DNA of 64,000 bases, taken from Oryzihumus leptocrescens. GTDB taxonomy: Bacteria > Actinomycetota > Actinomycetes > Actinomycetales > Dermatophilaceae. The stretch spans positions 397,551 to 461,550 of the forward strand of contig NZ_VFOQ01000002.1 in NCBI RefSeq assembly GCF_006716205.1, read 5' to 3'. Position numbers and translations under genes: made by a program. Below the pieces are notes generated by a model. That model did not search any database, was not told the DNA's origin, and was given only the letters and a program-made list of their open reading frames with translations. This document shows, piece after piece, positions 24,445 to 34,141 of the stretch (its first letter is position 1; the number at the start of each line of letters is the position of its first letter).

Positions 24445-25063
24445 GGGCCTCGCGGAACGCTGAGGTCGCCAGCTCCACCAGCAGCCGGAGCGCGTCCTCG
24501 TTGTCGAGGTCGATGACCGGGTCCTGCCGCTGGCCGTCCGCGAACTCGTGCGCGAGACGGCCGGCGGTGATCCCCAGCCCGCCGAGGCTGCCCGCCTTGG
24601 CGTCGTGCAGGTAGAGCGCGTTGACGAGGGCGGCGAGCACGGCGTCGGCGTGGACGTTGCCCGCCTCGTCGCGGATCATCACGCCGAGCGTCACCAGCTC
24701 CTCGAGGCTGCCCGGGCGCTGCCGGTCCATCACCGAGATCATCATCGGGTCGATGGTGACGGCGCTGTCGAGCCGGCGCCGGCCGGCGGGGGCGTCGCGC
24801 TCGACCATCGCCCGCAGCAGCCGGGCGATCTCGACCTGCACGAGGTCGCGGCTGGCCAGCGAGGAGATGAGCGCCAGCGGGAAGCCGTGGTCGACGAACG
24901 CCTTGACCATGCGCAGCTGGGCCATGTGGCGCTGGTCGTAGTAGCCGGTGCGGCCACGCACCGTGGGGGCGTCGAGCAGGCCCTTGGTGCGGTAGAGGCG
25001 GAGCGTGCGCTCGGTCAGGCCCGTGGCCTCGGCCAGCTCCTCGATCGTGTACTCCCGCCCCAT
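24422..25063 (-). CDS. MerR-family transcriptional regulator
   Basis: 213 residues with an N-terminal MerR helix-turn-helix (YTIEELAEATGLTERTLRLYRTKGLL, then GRTGYYDQRHMAQLRMVKAF) and a ~140-residue helical C-terminal sensor domain of unknown ligand. No Cys pair for metal binding is seen. Convergent with and overlapping RidA by 23 bp; divergent from the Nudix gene with about 60 bp between, a likely target. Confidence 0.87.
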   Translation of the reverse strand: MGREYTIEELAEATGLTERTLRLYRTKGLLDAPTVRGRTGYYDQRHMAQLRMVKAFVDHGFPLALISSLASRDLVQVEIARLLRAMVERDAPAGRRRLDSAVTIDPMMISVMDRQRPGSLEELVTLGVMIRDEAGNVHADAVLAALVNALYLHDAKAGSLGGLGITAGRLAHEFADGQRQDPVIDLDNEDALRLLVELATSAFREALSHALRR

Positions 25064-25125
25064 GCGTCGATCGTGCCACCCGTGCGCCTCTGCCGGATGC
25101 CGATTGCCGCCCTAGGATCGGGGGC

Positions 25126-25965
25126 GTGAGGCGAGACTTCCCGCTCGGCAGCGCTCCGGCGCTGGTCGAGCGTGCCCAGGACTGGCTCGGCCGTGACGCC
25201 GCGGCCCACGACCCGGTCGCCCCCCGCAGTGCCGCGACGGTGCTCCTCGTGCGGGACGGCCAGCACGGGGTCGAGGTGTTCATGCTGCGGCGGGTGGCGA
25301 CCATGGAGTTCGCCCCGCGGATGATGGTCTTCCCCGGCGGGGGCGTCGACCCCCGTGACGCCGACCCGTCGCTGCCGTGGGCCGGGCCGTCCGCGCAGGA
25401 GTGGGGCCGGGTGCTCGGCGCCGACGAGACCACCGCCCGCGAGCTGGTCGCCGCGGCCGTGCGTGAGGTGTTCGAGGAGTGCGGGGTGCTGCTGGCCGGC
25501 CCCGACGCCGACAGCGTGGTGGACGACGTCAGCGGCACGGACTGGCAGGCCGACCGGGCCGCCCTGCTCTCTCGCGAGGTGTCGCTGTCCGAGCTGCTCG
25601 CGCGACGGGGGCTGGTGCTGCGCTCGGACCTGCTGCGCGCCCGGGCCCACTGGATCACCCCGGAGTTCGAGAGCCGGCGCTACGACACCCGCTTCTTCGC
25701 CGCCGAGCTGCCCGAGGGGCAGGTGCCCGACGACGCGACCAGCGAGGCCGACCACGCGGCCTGGGTCGACCCGGCAGAGCTGCTGCGCGACTACCACCGC
25801 GGCGAGGCACTCATGCTCCCGCCGACCGTGGTCAACGTGGAGGAGGTCGCCGCCGCGCGCTCCGCCGACGAGTTCCTGCGCGAGGAGCTGCCGATCTCCC
25901 CGGTCATGCCGGTCCTGACGCCCACCGAGGAGGGCGTCATGCTGCGCTGCGAGCTGCCGGTATGA
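25126..25965 (+). CDS. Nudix hydrolase family protein
   Basis: 279 residues. The Nudix fold begins with AATVLLVRDGQHGVEVFMLRR, then MVFPGGGVDPRDADP and, after an insertion, AAVREVFEECGVLLAG. The insertion separates the GG of the box from the REVFEE helix, as in the NUDT7/NUDT19-like acyl-CoA diphosphatases. TAGGAT at 25113-25118 precedes GTG 25126 by 7 nt, so translation is probably leaderless. Stop overlaps the MBL start (ATGA), indicating one operon. Confidence 0.85.
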   Translation: MRRDFPLGSAPALVERAQDWLGRDAAAHDPVAPRSAATVLLVRDGQHGVEVFMLRRVATMEFAPRMMVFPGGGVDPRDADPSLPWAGPSAQEWGRVLGADETTARELVAAAVREVFEECGVLLAGPDADSVVDDVSGTDWQADRAALLSREVSLSELLARRGLVLRSDLLRARAHWITPEFESRRYDTRFFAAELPEGQVPDDATSEADHAAWVDPAELLRDYHRGEALMLPPTVVNVEEVAAARSADEFLREELPISPVMPVLTPTEEGVMLRCELPV

Positions 25966-26753
25966 CGGGCGGCTGGCAGGGCGGCCCGGTCACCCCGCGC
26001 GCCACGTGCGTGCTCGCCGGCAACCCCGGACCGATGACGCTGGACGGCACCAACACCTGGGTGCTCTCCGAGCCGGGCTCCAACGGCTGCGCCGTGGTCG
26101 ACCCCGGCCCGCTCGACGAGGCGCACCTGCGCCGGGTGCTGGACGTCGTGGCCGCCCGCGGGACCCGGGTCGAGCTGGTGCTGCTGACCCACCACCACCT
26201 CGACCACGCCGAGTCCGCCGCGCACTTCGCCGAGCTGACCGGTGCGCCGGTGCGGGCCCTGGGTGACGGGCTGGCTGACCGTGACCGGCTGGAGGTGGGC
26301 GGCCTGGAGCTGTCCGTCGTGGCCACCCCCGGCCACACCGCCGACTCGCTGTCCTTCCTGCTGCCGGAGGACAACGCGCTGCTCACCGGCGACACCGTGC
26401 TCGGCCGGGGGACCACCGTGGTGAGCCACCCCGAGGGGCGGCTCGCGGCATACCTGGACTCGCTGGAGCGGATCGCGGCCATGACCAACTCGGGGCAGGT
26501 GGAGACGATCCTGCCCGGGCACGGCCCGACGGTGCAGCACGCGGCGCAGGCGGTCTGGTACTACCTCGAGCACCGGCGTGAGCGGCTCGGCCAGGTGCGG
26601 GCGGCGCTGGCCGACGGGGCCAGCGACGCCGACGCGGTCGTCGCCCGGGTCTACGCCGACGTGCCGGAGGAGCTGCGGCCGGCAGCCCGGCTGAGCGTGC
26701 TCGCCCAGCTGGACTACCTGCGCGCGAAGGGCCTCAGCGGCCGCAGCTCCTGA
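25962..26753 (+). CDS. Metallo-beta-lactamase fold hydrolase (LACTB2-like)
   Basis: 263 residues with the MBL metal motifs: LTHHHLDHAESA (H-x-H-x-D-H), ATPGHTADSLSF, LLTGDTVLG and LPGHGP. The C-terminal winged-helix region matches LACTB2-type proteins (hydrolases/nucleases). Translationally coupled to the Nudix gene before it. In mycobacteria the homologue also lies next to crp. Confidence 0.88.
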   Translation: MTGGWQGGPVTPRATCVLAGNPGPMTLDGTNTWVLSEPGSNGCAVVDPGPLDEAHLRRVLDVVAARGTRVELVLLTHHHLDHAESAAHFAELTGAPVRALGDGLADRDRLEVGGLELSVVATPGHTADSLSFLLPEDNALLTGDTVLGRGTTVVSHPEGRLAAYLDSLERIAAMTNSGQVETILPGHGPTVQHAAQAVWYYLEHRRERLGQVRAALADGASDADAVVARVYADVPEELRPAARLSVLAQLDYLRAKGLSGRSS

Positions 26754-26759
26754 GTCGGG

Positions 26760-27437
26760 TCAGCGCGCGCGGCGCTTGAGCCGCTCGACGTCGATGAGGA
26801 TGACGGCGCGGGCCTCGAGCTTGATCCAGCCGCGGGTCGCGAAGTCGGCCAGCGCCTTGTTGACCGTCTCGCGGGAGGCGCCGACGAGCTGGGCCAACTC
26901 CTCCTGGGTCAGGTCGTGCGCGACGAGGATGCCCTCCTCGGCCGGGCGGCCGAAGCGGCTCGACAGGTCGAGCAGGGCCTTGGCGACGCGGCCGGGCACG
27001 TCGGTGAAGACCAGGTCCGCCAGGGTCTCGTTGGTGCGGCGCAGGCGGCGGGCCAGCGCGGCCAGCAGGGTGGCGGCGACCTCGGGACGGTCGGTGAGGA
27101 AGGCCTGGAGGTTGTCGTGGCCGAGCCCGATGAGCTGGGTCTCGGCGACCGCGGTGGCCGTGGCGGTGCGCGGGCCGGGGTCGAACAGGCTCAGCTCGCC
27201 GAACATCTCGCCCGGGCCGAGGATCGCCAGGAGGTTCTCGCGGCCGTCGCTGCTGGTGCGGCCGAGCTTGATCTTGCCCTCGCGGATCACGTAGAGGCGA
27301 TCTCCCTGGTCACCCTCGTGGAAGAGGATGTCGCCGCGCTCGAGGCGCGAGGAGGTCATCGACTGCTGCAGGGCGGTCGCGGCCTCGTCATCGAGGGCTG
27401 CGAAAAGGGGCGCCTTCTTCACGACATCGTTGTCCAC
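26760..27437 (-). CDS. crp: Crp/Fnr-family cAMP-responsive regulator (Crp/GlxR)
   Basis: 225 residues. Cyclic-nucleotide domain with GDRLYVIREGKIKLG and the phosphate-binding cassette FGELSLFDPGPRTATATA, a long dimerisation helix, and the HTH LTQEELAQLVGASRETVNKALADF. It matches the actinobacterial Crp/GlxR family, which binds TGTGA-N6-TCACA; two such sites lie before the pyrophosphatase gene at 49 kb. GTG start at 27437. Divergent from nth. Confidence 0.93.
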   Translation of the reverse strand: MDNDVVKKAPLFAALDDEAATALQQSMTSSRLERGDILFHEGDQGDRLYVIREGKIKLGRTSSDGRENLLAILGPGEMFGELSLFDPGPRTATATAVAETQLIGLGHDNLQAFLTDRPEVAATLLAALARRLRRTNETLADLVFTDVPGRVAKALLDLSSRFGRPAEEGILVAHDLTQEELAQLVGASRETVNKALADFATRGWIKLEARAVILIDVERLKRRAR

Positions 27438-27505
27438 GGCCGACAGTGTGCCATGCGGGCCACCGCGGGGAAGCCCGCGTCACCGCGGCCCTCTAGGCTG
27501 GGTCC

Positions 27506-28228
27506 GTGTCCGTGAACCCCCGCGTCGAGACCCCCGTGGCCCTGACCAGACGGGCACGGAAGATCTACCGCGCCCTGCTGGAGCGCTACCCCTATGCCCA
27601 CTGCGAGCTCGACTTCACCACTCCCCTCGAGCTGCTGGTCGCCACCGTGCTGTCGGCCCAGACCACCGACGTGCGGGTCAACCTGGTCACGCCGACCCTG
27701 TTCGCGAAGTACCGCTCGGCCGCCGACTACGCCGGCGCCGACCGGGGCGAGCTGGAGACGATGATCCAGTCGACCGGCTTCTACCGCGCCAAGACCGACG
27801 CGCTGATCAAGCTGGGACAGGCCCTGGTCGAGCGGTTCGACGGCGAGGTGCCCGGCAAGCTGGAGTCCCTCGTGACCCTGCCCGGTGTCGGGCGCAAGAC
27901 CGCCAACGTGGTGCTGGGCAACGCCTTCGGGGTGCCGGGCATCACCGTCGACACCCACTTCGCACGGCTCTCGCGCCGGTTCGGCTGGACCGCCGAGGAG
28001 GACCCGGTCAAGATCGAGCACGCCGTCGGCGCGCTCATCCCGCGCAAGGACTGGACGATGCTGTCCCACGTCGTGATCTTCCACGGCCGGCGCACCTGCC
28101 ACGCCCGCAAGCCCGCGTGCGGTGCCTGCCCGATCGCGCGCTGGTGCCCCTCCTACGGTGAGGGCGAGACCGACCCGGCCAAGGCTGCCAAGCTGCTGAA
28201 GTACGAGCTCGCCCCGGACGCCTCGTGA
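27506..28228 (+). CDS. nth: Endonuclease III
   Basis: 240 residues. Helix-hairpin-helix [14 protein letters not shown] with the catalytic Lys, catalytic Asp in TVDTHFARL, and a C-terminal [4Fe-4S] cluster motif C-x6-C-x2-C-x5-C ([17 protein letters not shown]). It is a DNA glycosylase/AP lyase that removes oxidised pyrimidines. TAGGCT at 27494-27499 lies 6 nt before the GTG, so the transcript is probably leaderless. Stop overlaps the next Nudix start (GTGA). Confidence 0.95.
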   Translation: MSVNPRVETPVALTRRARKIYRALLERYPYAHCELDFTTPLELLVATVLSAQTTDVRVNLVTPTLFAKYRSAADYAGADRGELETMIQSTGFYRAKTDALIKLGQALVERFDGEVPGKLESLVTLPGVGRKTANVVLGNAFGVPGITVDTHFARLSRRFGWTAEEDPVKIEHAVGALIPRKDWTMLSHVVIFHGRRTCHARKPACGACPIARWCPSYGEGETDPAKAAKLLKYELAPDAS

Positions 28229-28920
28229 CCGTTCCCGTCGCCGGCTCCCCGCGGCCGGCCTGGATGACCCACCTCGTCCGGACACTGGCCGAGACCCCCG
28301 CCGAGCGCTTCAGCCGGTTCCTGCCCCCGGACGAGGGTGGACGGCAGTCCGCCGTGCTCATCCTCTTCGGGCCCTCGCCCTTCGGCGGCGAGGACGTGCT
28401 GCTCACCGAGCGGCACCACGGCATGCGCTCCCACGCCGGGCAGGTGTCCTTCCCGGGCGGCTCGCTCGACCCCGACGACGAGGGCCCGGTGAGCGCGGCG
28501 CTGCGGGAGGCCCGCGAGGAGGTCGGCCTCGACCCGTCGGGAGTCGACGTGGTCGCCGAGCTGCCGGCGCTCTACCTGCCCCCGAGCGACTTCGTCGTGA
28601 CCCCCGTCCTGGCGTGGTGGTCCGACCCGCACGACATCGACACGGTGAGCGACCTGGAGGTGGCCCGGGTGGTGCGTGCCCCGCTCGCCGAGCTCACCGA
28701 CCCCGCGCGCCGGTTCACCGTCACCCACCCCAGCGGCTTCGTCGGGCCGGCGTTCGACGTCGACGGCCTGCTCGTGTGGGGCTTCACGGCCAACCTGCTG
28801 GCGACCGTCCTCGAGCTCGCCGGGCTGGAGCAGGACTGGGACCGCGACCGGCGACGTCCGCTGCCCGAGCGCTTCACCCGAGAGTGGCGGCGCCGAAACT
28901 CCGAGGAAAGCACGACGTGA
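28225..28920 (+). CDS. Nudix hydrolase, CoA pyrophosphatase type
   Basis: 231 residues. It carries the NuCoA signature before the Nudix box: [21 protein letters not shown], followed by [23 protein letters not shown]. Such enzymes split CoA into phosphopantetheine and 3',5'-ADP, often acting on damaged CoA. Third in the nth-nudix-marP operon, with 4-nt overlaps at both ends. Confidence 0.9.
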   Translation: MTVPVAGSPRPAWMTHLVRTLAETPAERFSRFLPPDEGGRQSAVLILFGPSPFGGEDVLLTERHHGMRSHAGQVSFPGGSLDPDDEGPVSAALREAREEVGLDPSGVDVVAELPALYLPPSDFVVTPVLAWWSDPHDIDTVSDLEVARVVRAPLAELTDPARRFTVTHPSGFVGPAFDVDGLLVWGFTANLLATVLELAGLEQDWDRDRRRPLPERFTREWRRRNSEESTT

Positions 28921-30128
28921 TCGGTTTCCTGCCCGTGGTCGACCTGGTGCTGGTGGTGGTGCTGGTCAGCTACGCCATCACCGGCTACCGCCAGGGCTTC
29001 GTCATCAGCGTGATGTCGCTCGTCGGCTTCCTCACCGGAGGAGCCGTCGGCATGTGGTTGCTGCCGCTGCTCATCCAGAACTGGGACGCCGTGGCCCAGG
29101 TCTCCGTGCTGCGCACCGGCCTGCTCGTCTTCGGCGTCTTCGTGCTGGCCTCGATCGGCCAGGCCATCGCGGTCAACCTCGGCTCGCGGATGCGCTCCCA
29201 GGTGCACGGCGAGCAGGCACGCAAGGTCGACTCGGTGCTCGGGTCGGTCGCCGTGCTCGTCGCCGTCTCGGTGCTGGTGTGGTTCATCGCGGGCGCCGTC
29301 CGCGGAGGCGCTCCCGCCCCCATCGCGCGCGCCATCGGCGAGTCCCGCATCCTGCGGGTCATCGACGGCGTCGTGCCGCCGCAGACCTCCAGGCTGTTCG
29401 CCGGGTTCCGTGGCGTGCTCGACCGTGAGGGCTTCCCGCGGGTGTTCGAGGGCGTCGGCGCCGAGCCGATCATCCCCATCGCCCCGCCGGACGACGGCAT
29501 CGCCAAGGGCCGGGCCATCTCCGCGGTGTCCGGCTCGATCGTCAAGATCACGGGGGTCGCCGAGGCATGCAACCGCGGTCAGGAGGGCAGCGGCTTCGTC
29601 TACGCCCCCCAGCACGTGGTCACCAACGCCCACGTCGTCGCCGGTGTCGACGAGCCGCACGTGCGCATCGGCGGGTCCGGCCGCTCCTACGTCGCGCACA
29701 TCGTCGTGCTCGACCCCAAGCGCGACCTCGCCGTCCTCGACGTGCCGGGCCTGCCGGCCGCCCCGCTGCGCACCGGTGAGGCACTCGGCCGGGGCGAGGG
29801 CGCTGCCGTCGCCGGCTTCCCCCTCGACGGGCCCTACCGCGTCGACGCCGCCCGCATCCGCGACGTGCTCAGCGCCCGCGGTGCCGACATCTACGGCGAC
29901 CCCGGCACGGTGCGTCAGGTCTACTCGCTGTTCGCCCGGGTCGAGCCCGGCAACTCCGGCGGCCCGCTGCTCGACCCGTCGGGCAAGCTCGTGGGCGTGG
30001 TCTTCGCCAAGTCCCTCGACGACGACGTCACCGGCTACGCCCTGACCCTGGCCGAGGCCAAGCCGGTCTTCGACGCGGGCCGGACGGCCACGAGGACCGT
30101 CTCCAGCGGCGGGTGCGCGGCCGGCTGA
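28917..30128 (+). CDS. marP: MarP-type periplasmic serine protease
   Basis: 403 residues. Four N-terminal membrane segments of the CvpA type (VVDLVLVVVLVSYAITGY; FVISVMSLVGFLTGGAVG; LLVFGVFVLASIGQAI; VAVLVAVSVLVWFIAGAV), then an extracellular trypsin-like domain with the triad His in TNAHVVAG, Asp in KRDLAVLDV, Ser in GNSGGPL, and a Cys pair (EACNRG and the C-terminal GGC) that could form the redox disulphide known in mycobacterial MarP. MarP is needed for acid and oxidative resistance. GTG 28917 overlaps the Nudix stop. Confidence 0.93.
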   Translation: MIGFLPVVDLVLVVVLVSYAITGYRQGFVISVMSLVGFLTGGAVGMWLLPLLIQNWDAVAQVSVLRTGLLVFGVFVLASIGQAIAVNLGSRMRSQVHGEQARKVDSVLGSVAVLVAVSVLVWFIAGAVRGGAPAPIARAIGESRILRVIDGVVPPQTSRLFAGFRGVLDREGFPRVFEGVGAEPIIPIAPPDDGIAKGRAISAVSGSIVKITGVAEACNRGQEGSGFVYAPQHVVTNAHVVAGVDEPHVRIGGSGRSYVAHIVVLDPKRDLAVLDVPGLPAAPLRTGEALGRGEGAAVAGFPLDGPYRVDAARIRDVLSARGADIYGDPGTVRQVYSLFARVEPGNSGGPLLDPSGKLVGVVFAKSLDDDVTGYALTLAEAKPVFDAGRTATRTVSSGGCAAG

Positions 30129-30157
30129 CCCGCCCATCCTCGCGGGAGCCCTGGGGA

Positions 30158-31090
30158 TCAGGTCGCGGGCGTGCGCGGCGCCGCGGTGTGGGCCAGCCAG
30201 CGCAGCAGCAGCCGGTTGACCTCCTGCGGGGCCTCCTCGGGCAGGAAGTGCCCGACGCCGGCGAGGAAGTGCTCCTCGAACGGTCCGCTGACGTGACGGC
30301 GTGACCCGGTGGCCGCCGACGCCACGACCGCGCCGTCGTCGACGCCGTGCAGGTGCAGCACCGGCACCTCGACCGGCCGGCGCAGCCGTGCGGCGAACCG
30401 CCGCCCGTCCAGGCGCAGCTGCGAGCGGACCACCCAGCGGTAGTACTCCGCCGCGGAGTGGGCCACGAACGGGATGGCCATCGCCTCGCAGTAGCGCGCG
30501 GCCTCCTCGTCGCCGGGCCAGGCGTTCTCGGGCGAGGACCAGTGCCGCAGCAGCCGCTCGACGTAGTCGGGGCCGCTGGTCATCTGCCGCTCGGGGACGA
30601 AGGGGCGCTGCAGGCCGCCGAGGTAGGCGTTGGCGCGCATCTGGCCCGGGTCGGTGAACGAGGCGCGGCGCAGCACCAGCGGGTGCGGCATGCCCAGTGC
30701 CGCGACGGCCCGGGTCACCGAGGGCTGCATGGTCGGCATGGACCAGGCGATCCACCCGCCCCAGCCGTGCCCGGCCACGACCGCCTCGGTCTCGCCGAGG
30801 GAGCGGATCATGCTGGCCACGTCGGCGGCCAGGGTGAAGGTGTCGTAGCCGCGCGGGGGCTTGTCCGAGCCGCCGTAGCCGCGCAGGTCCATCGCCGCCG
30901 CGCGGTAGCCGGCCTCGGCCAGCGCCGTCATCTGGTGCCGCCAGGCCCACCAGAACTGGGGGAAGCCGTGCAGCAGCAGCACCAGCGGACCCTCGCCCAT
31001 CTCGGCCACGTGGAACCGGGCACCGTTGGCCGCGACGAGCCGGTGCTCCCACGGGCCGTCGACGAGCACGGTTGACGCGTCGTTGCTCAT
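30158..31090 (-). CDS. Alpha/beta hydrolase, EphE-like, nucleophile position altered
   Basis: 310 residues with the epoxide-hydrolase-like fold: LLLHGFPQFWWAWRHQM, AMDLRGYGGSDKPPRGYD, the two tyrosine-bearing cap region (AAEYYRWVV), and GVGHFLPEEAPQEVN with the catalytic His. The nucleophile elbow reads AGHGWGGWIAW, so the residue that should be Asp (or Ser) is Gly. It may therefore be a non-canonical or inactive member. It matches mycobacterial ephE by position beside marP, with which it is convergent. Confidence 0.82.
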   Translation of the reverse strand: MSNDASTVLVDGPWEHRLVAANGARFHVAEMGEGPLVLLLHGFPQFWWAWRHQMTALAEAGYRAAAMDLRGYGGSDKPPRGYDTFTLAADVASMIRSLGETEAVVAGHGWGGWIAWSMPTMQPSVTRAVAALGMPHPLVLRRASFTDPGQMRANAYLGGLQRPFVPERQMTSGPDYVERLLRHWSSPENAWPGDEEAARYCEAMAIPFVAHSAAEYYRWVVRSQLRLDGRRFAARLRRPVEVPVLHLHGVDDGAVVASAATGSRRHVSGPFEEHFLAGVGHFLPEEAPQEVNRLLLRWLAHTAAPRTPAT

Positions 31091-31135
31091 GGTGCGGTCA
31101 GGCCTTCGGGTGGGTCGGAGGAGGAACAGGGGACG

Positions 31136-31579
31136 TCAGTGGCCGGGCTTGATCGCGGCGATGGTGTCCTGCGTGGACTTGATGGTGCGCTCGGGCTTGC
31201 CCTGGATCTTCTGGAAGGCCGACCTGGCGACCAGCACGCAGATGGCGCCGATGACCAGCAGCGCGACGGCGACGATGAGGAACGCCAGCCACGGGGACAG
31301 GCCGGCCGCGACGAGGCCGTAGGCCGCCGAGATGAGCAGCAGGATCAGCGCGAGGAAGGCGAACACCCCCGCGATCGCCACGAGTGCACCCCCGGAGGCG
31401 GCCTTCTTGGCGTCGGCGGTGATCTCGGCCTTGGCGAGGTCGATCTCGCTCTTCACGATGGCGGACATGTCCTGGGTAGCGCTCGCGACGAGCTGACCCA
31501 GCGTGCGCTCGGTGGAGCCGTTGCTGGTGGCCGCGGGACCGCTGCCGGTGGCGGTGGGGCCGTTGCTGGTGGCCGTCAT
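31136..31579 (-). CDS. Phage holin superfamily III-like membrane protein (Actinobacterial holin-X)
   Basis: 147 residues: a Thr/Ser/Gly-rich start, an amphipathic helix (LGQLVASATQDMSAIVKSEIDLAKAEI), two membrane segments (about 60-85 and 92-115), and a basic tail. This is the Phage_holin_3_6 pattern found throughout Actinobacteria, where it is not a phage protein; role unknown. GGAGG lies 8 nt before ATG 31579. In mycobacteria the homologue is also next to ephE. Confidence 0.82.
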   Translation of the reverse strand: MTATSNGPTATGSGPAATSNGSTERTLGQLVASATQDMSAIVKSEIDLAKAEITADAKKAASGGALVAIAGVFAFLALILLLISAAYGLVAAGLSPWLAFLIVAVALLVIGAICVLVARSAFQKIQGKPERTIKSTQDTIAAIKPGH

Positions 31580-31633
31580 CGATGTCACCTCCGTGGTCGG
31601 TGGCCTGGGGAGTCCCCCTGACACGCCACGACC

Positions 31634-32968
31634 CTATCGGCCCGGGCCTCCGTCGGCGCGGTCCGACGGGCTCGCGAAGACGTCGGGCACCCCGTCGTGG
31701 TCGGCGTCGACCTCCTCGGCCTCGCACAGCAGCCGGTAGTGCCGGTTGCGCAGCCGCAGCGCCACGGTGGCCACCACGGCCGCGGTGAGCGACCCGGCCA
31801 GCACCGCCAGCTTGATGTGCTCGTCCCGCGGGGACCCCGGCCCGTAGGCGAGCTCGCCGATGAGCAGCGACACGGTGAAGCCGATCCCGGCCAGCAGGGA
31901 CAGCCCGAACACGTCGGCCCAGGCCAGGTCGCTGTCGAGCTCGGCCCGGGTGAACCGCGCGAACCCCCACGTGCCGCCGAACACCCCGAGCATCTTGCCC
32001 AGGACCAGCCCGACCACGACCCCGATGGCGGCCGGGTCACCCAGGGCGTCACCGAGCCCGCCGCCGACGACGGTCACCCCGGCGGCCATGAACGCGAACA
32101 CCGGCACGGCGAACCCGGCGGAGAAGGGTCGCAGCCGGTGCTCGAACCGGTCCGCGAGGGTATGCCGGCCCGCCCCGTCCCTGGGGCCGGTCCGGACCGG
32201 GACGAGCAGCCCCATGGTCACCCCGGCGACGGTCGCGTGGATGCCGCTGGCGTGCACCAGGGCCCACGCGAGGAACGCCACCGGCACCAGCAGCCACCAG
32301 CGGTCGACCCGCCGGTGGACGAGGAACCCGAACAACGCCAACGGGACCAGTGACAGCAGCAGGGCAGGCACATTGAGGTGGTCCGTGTAGAAGAGCGCGA
32401 TGATCGTGATCGCCACGAGGTCGTCGACGACGGCCAGGGTGAGCAGGAACGAGCGCAGGGCCGACGGCAGGTGCGTGTTGATCACCGCCAGGACCGCGAG
32501 GGCGAAGGCGATGTCGGTCGCGGTCGGCACCGCCCAGCCGCGCAGGACGTCCCCGCCGACGGGGCCGACCGCCTGGGAGGTGACCGCGAAGAGCACCGCG
32601 GGCAGGGCGACCCCGCAGAGGGCGGCCGCGATCGGCAGGGCCGCCTTGGCCGGGTCGGCGAGGTCGCCGACGACGAACTCGCGCTTGAGCTCGACCCCCG
32701 CGACGAAGAAGAACACCGCGAGCAGCCCGTCGGAGGCCCACTGCGCCAGGGTCAGGTCGAGGTGCAGGGACGCCGGGCCGACGCGCAGGTCCCGCAGCGC
32801 GGCATACGCCTCGCTCCACGGGCTGTTGGCCCAGACGATGGCGACCACCGCGGCGACGAGCAGCAGGATGCCGCCGACCGTCTCGGTGCGCAGGGCGCCG
32901 GTGACGCGCTGCACCTCTGGCCACGTCGAGCGACGCAGGAGCCGGGGGCGGAGCGGGGGTGTGGTCAC
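31634..32968 (-). CDS. nhaA: Na+/H+ antiporter NhaA
   Basis: 444 residues, about 12 membrane segments. Family signatures: [55 protein letters not shown] (ion-binding region with the TM IV TATDIAF), [18 protein letters not shown] (the two conserved Asp), and [15 protein letters not shown]. It exchanges Na+ for H+ across the inner membrane. GTG 32968 is the last start before the conserved N-terminus; the longer frame overlaps the pirin promoter. The tail ends in [10 protein letters not shown], a Ca-binding-loop-like motif not typical of NhaA. Confidence 0.93.
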   Translation of the reverse strand: MTTPPLRPRLLRRSTWPEVQRVTGALRTETVGGILLLVAAVVAIVWANSPWSEAYAALRDLRVGPASLHLDLTLAQWASDGLLAVFFFVAGVELKREFVVGDLADPAKAALPIAAALCGVALPAVLFAVTSQAVGPVGGDVLRGWAVPTATDIAFALAVLAVINTHLPSALRSFLLTLAVVDDLVAITIIALFYTDHLNVPALLLSLVPLALFGFLVHRRVDRWWLLVPVAFLAWALVHASGIHATVAGVTMGLLVPVRTGPRDGAGRHTLADRFEHRLRPFSAGFAVPVFAFMAAGVTVVGGGLGDALGDPAAIGVVVGLVLGKMLGVFGGTWGFARFTRAELDSDLAWADVFGLSLLAGIGFTVSLLIGELAYGPGSPRDEHIKLAVLAGSLTAAVVATVALRLRNRHYRLLCEAEEVDADHDGVPDVFASPSDRADGGPGR

Positions 32969-33065
32969 GGTGTGGCCTTCCGCATCAGGGGTCGGTGGAC
33001 AATGCCGACCAGGCTTCCCGGCGCACCGCAGCCAGTTTATCGGTGGCGGGCATACCGTTGCTGTC

Positions 33066-34040
33066 ATGAGCAACGTGGCCACCGCCGACCTGTATGCCGG
33101 GTGCCCCGACCGGGAGTCCAGCCCCGGCCTCGTGCTCCAGCGCTACGACGCCATCCACGCCATGATCAGCCCCCGCAACGAGGTGCTGCGGCTGCTGCCG
33201 CACCGGGAGCGGCGCATGGTCGGGGCGTGGTGCTTCGCCGACATCTACGGCCCCACTGACGTGCGCGGGCAGGAGGGCATGTCGGTGCCGCCGCACCCGC
33301 ACATGGGGCTGCAGACGGTCAGCTGGCTGGTCCGCGGCACCGTGCTGCACCGCGACAGCCTCGGCACCACCGCCCTGGTCGAGCCCGGTCGGGTCGCGGT
33401 GATGACCGCCGGGCACGGCATCGCCCACTCCGAGAACTCCCCGCCCGACCACGGCCCGGTGCTGCACGGTGCCCAGCTGTGGGTCGCCCTGCCCGAGCAC
33501 GCCCGGCACGACGGGCGCGCGTTCACCCTGCACGAGCCGGCGCCGGTGCTCGAGGCCGACGGCCTGCGCGCCCAGGTGTTCATCGGCGCCCTGGGTGACG
33601 TCGTCTCGCCGGCGCAGGGCGTGACCCCGCTGCTCGGCGCCGAGCTGGCACCGGCCGCCCCGGGGCGGCGCGCCGGGCGCCTGCCGCTGGACCCGGCATA
33701 CGAGCACATGCTCATCCCGCTCGCGGGGGAGGCCCGGGTCGGGCGGACGGTCGTCGAGGCCGGGCAGGCGCTCTACCTCGGGCTGCAGCGGGACGAGCTC
33801 GACCTGGCGCTGTCGGCGGACGCGCGGGTGCTGCTGCTCGGCGGCGTGCCGTTCGAGGAGGAGATCGTCATGTGGTGGAACCTCGTGGGCCGCACCCACG
33901 AGGAGATCGAGCAGGCCCGCCGGCAGTGGAACGGCCACGAGGACCGCTTCGGCGAGGTGTCGCACTACCCCGGGCCGGAGCGGCTCTCCGCGCCGGAGCT
34001 GCCGCACGTGCGGCTGCGCCCCCGCGGCCGGGTGTCCTGA
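33066..34040 (+). CDS. Pirin family protein
   Basis: 324 residues, two cupin domains. Metal ligands of pirin are present: [16 protein letters not shown] (two His), then [10 protein letters not shown] (His and Glu). The C-terminal cupin closes with [17 protein letters not shown], typical of the family. Pirins are Fe-dependent; some are quercetinases, others regulators. TACCGT lies 7 nt before the ATG, compatible with a leaderless mRNA. Confidence 0.9.
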   Translation: MSNVATADLYAGCPDRESSPGLVLQRYDAIHAMISPRNEVLRLLPHRERRMVGAWCFADIYGPTDVRGQEGMSVPPHPHMGLQTVSWLVRGTVLHRDSLGTTALVEPGRVAVMTAGHGIAHSENSPPDHGPVLHGAQLWVALPEHARHDGRAFTLHEPAPVLEADGLRAQVFIGALGDVVSPAQGVTPLLGAELAPAAPGRRAGRLPLDPAYEHMLIPLAGEARVGRTVVEAGQALYLGLQRDELDLALSADARVLLLGGVPFEEEIVMWWNLVGRTHEEIEQARRQWNGHEDRFGEVSHYPGPERLSAPELPHVRLRPRGRVS

Positions 34041-34141
34041 CGGCGCCGCACCGGTGGCCGGAGGCTGAAGCCTGCGTGAACCTCCTTGCGCCGCAACCGT
34101 CCTGACGCCTGGAGGACACCTGCGCCGGTCACCGTGGAGGC

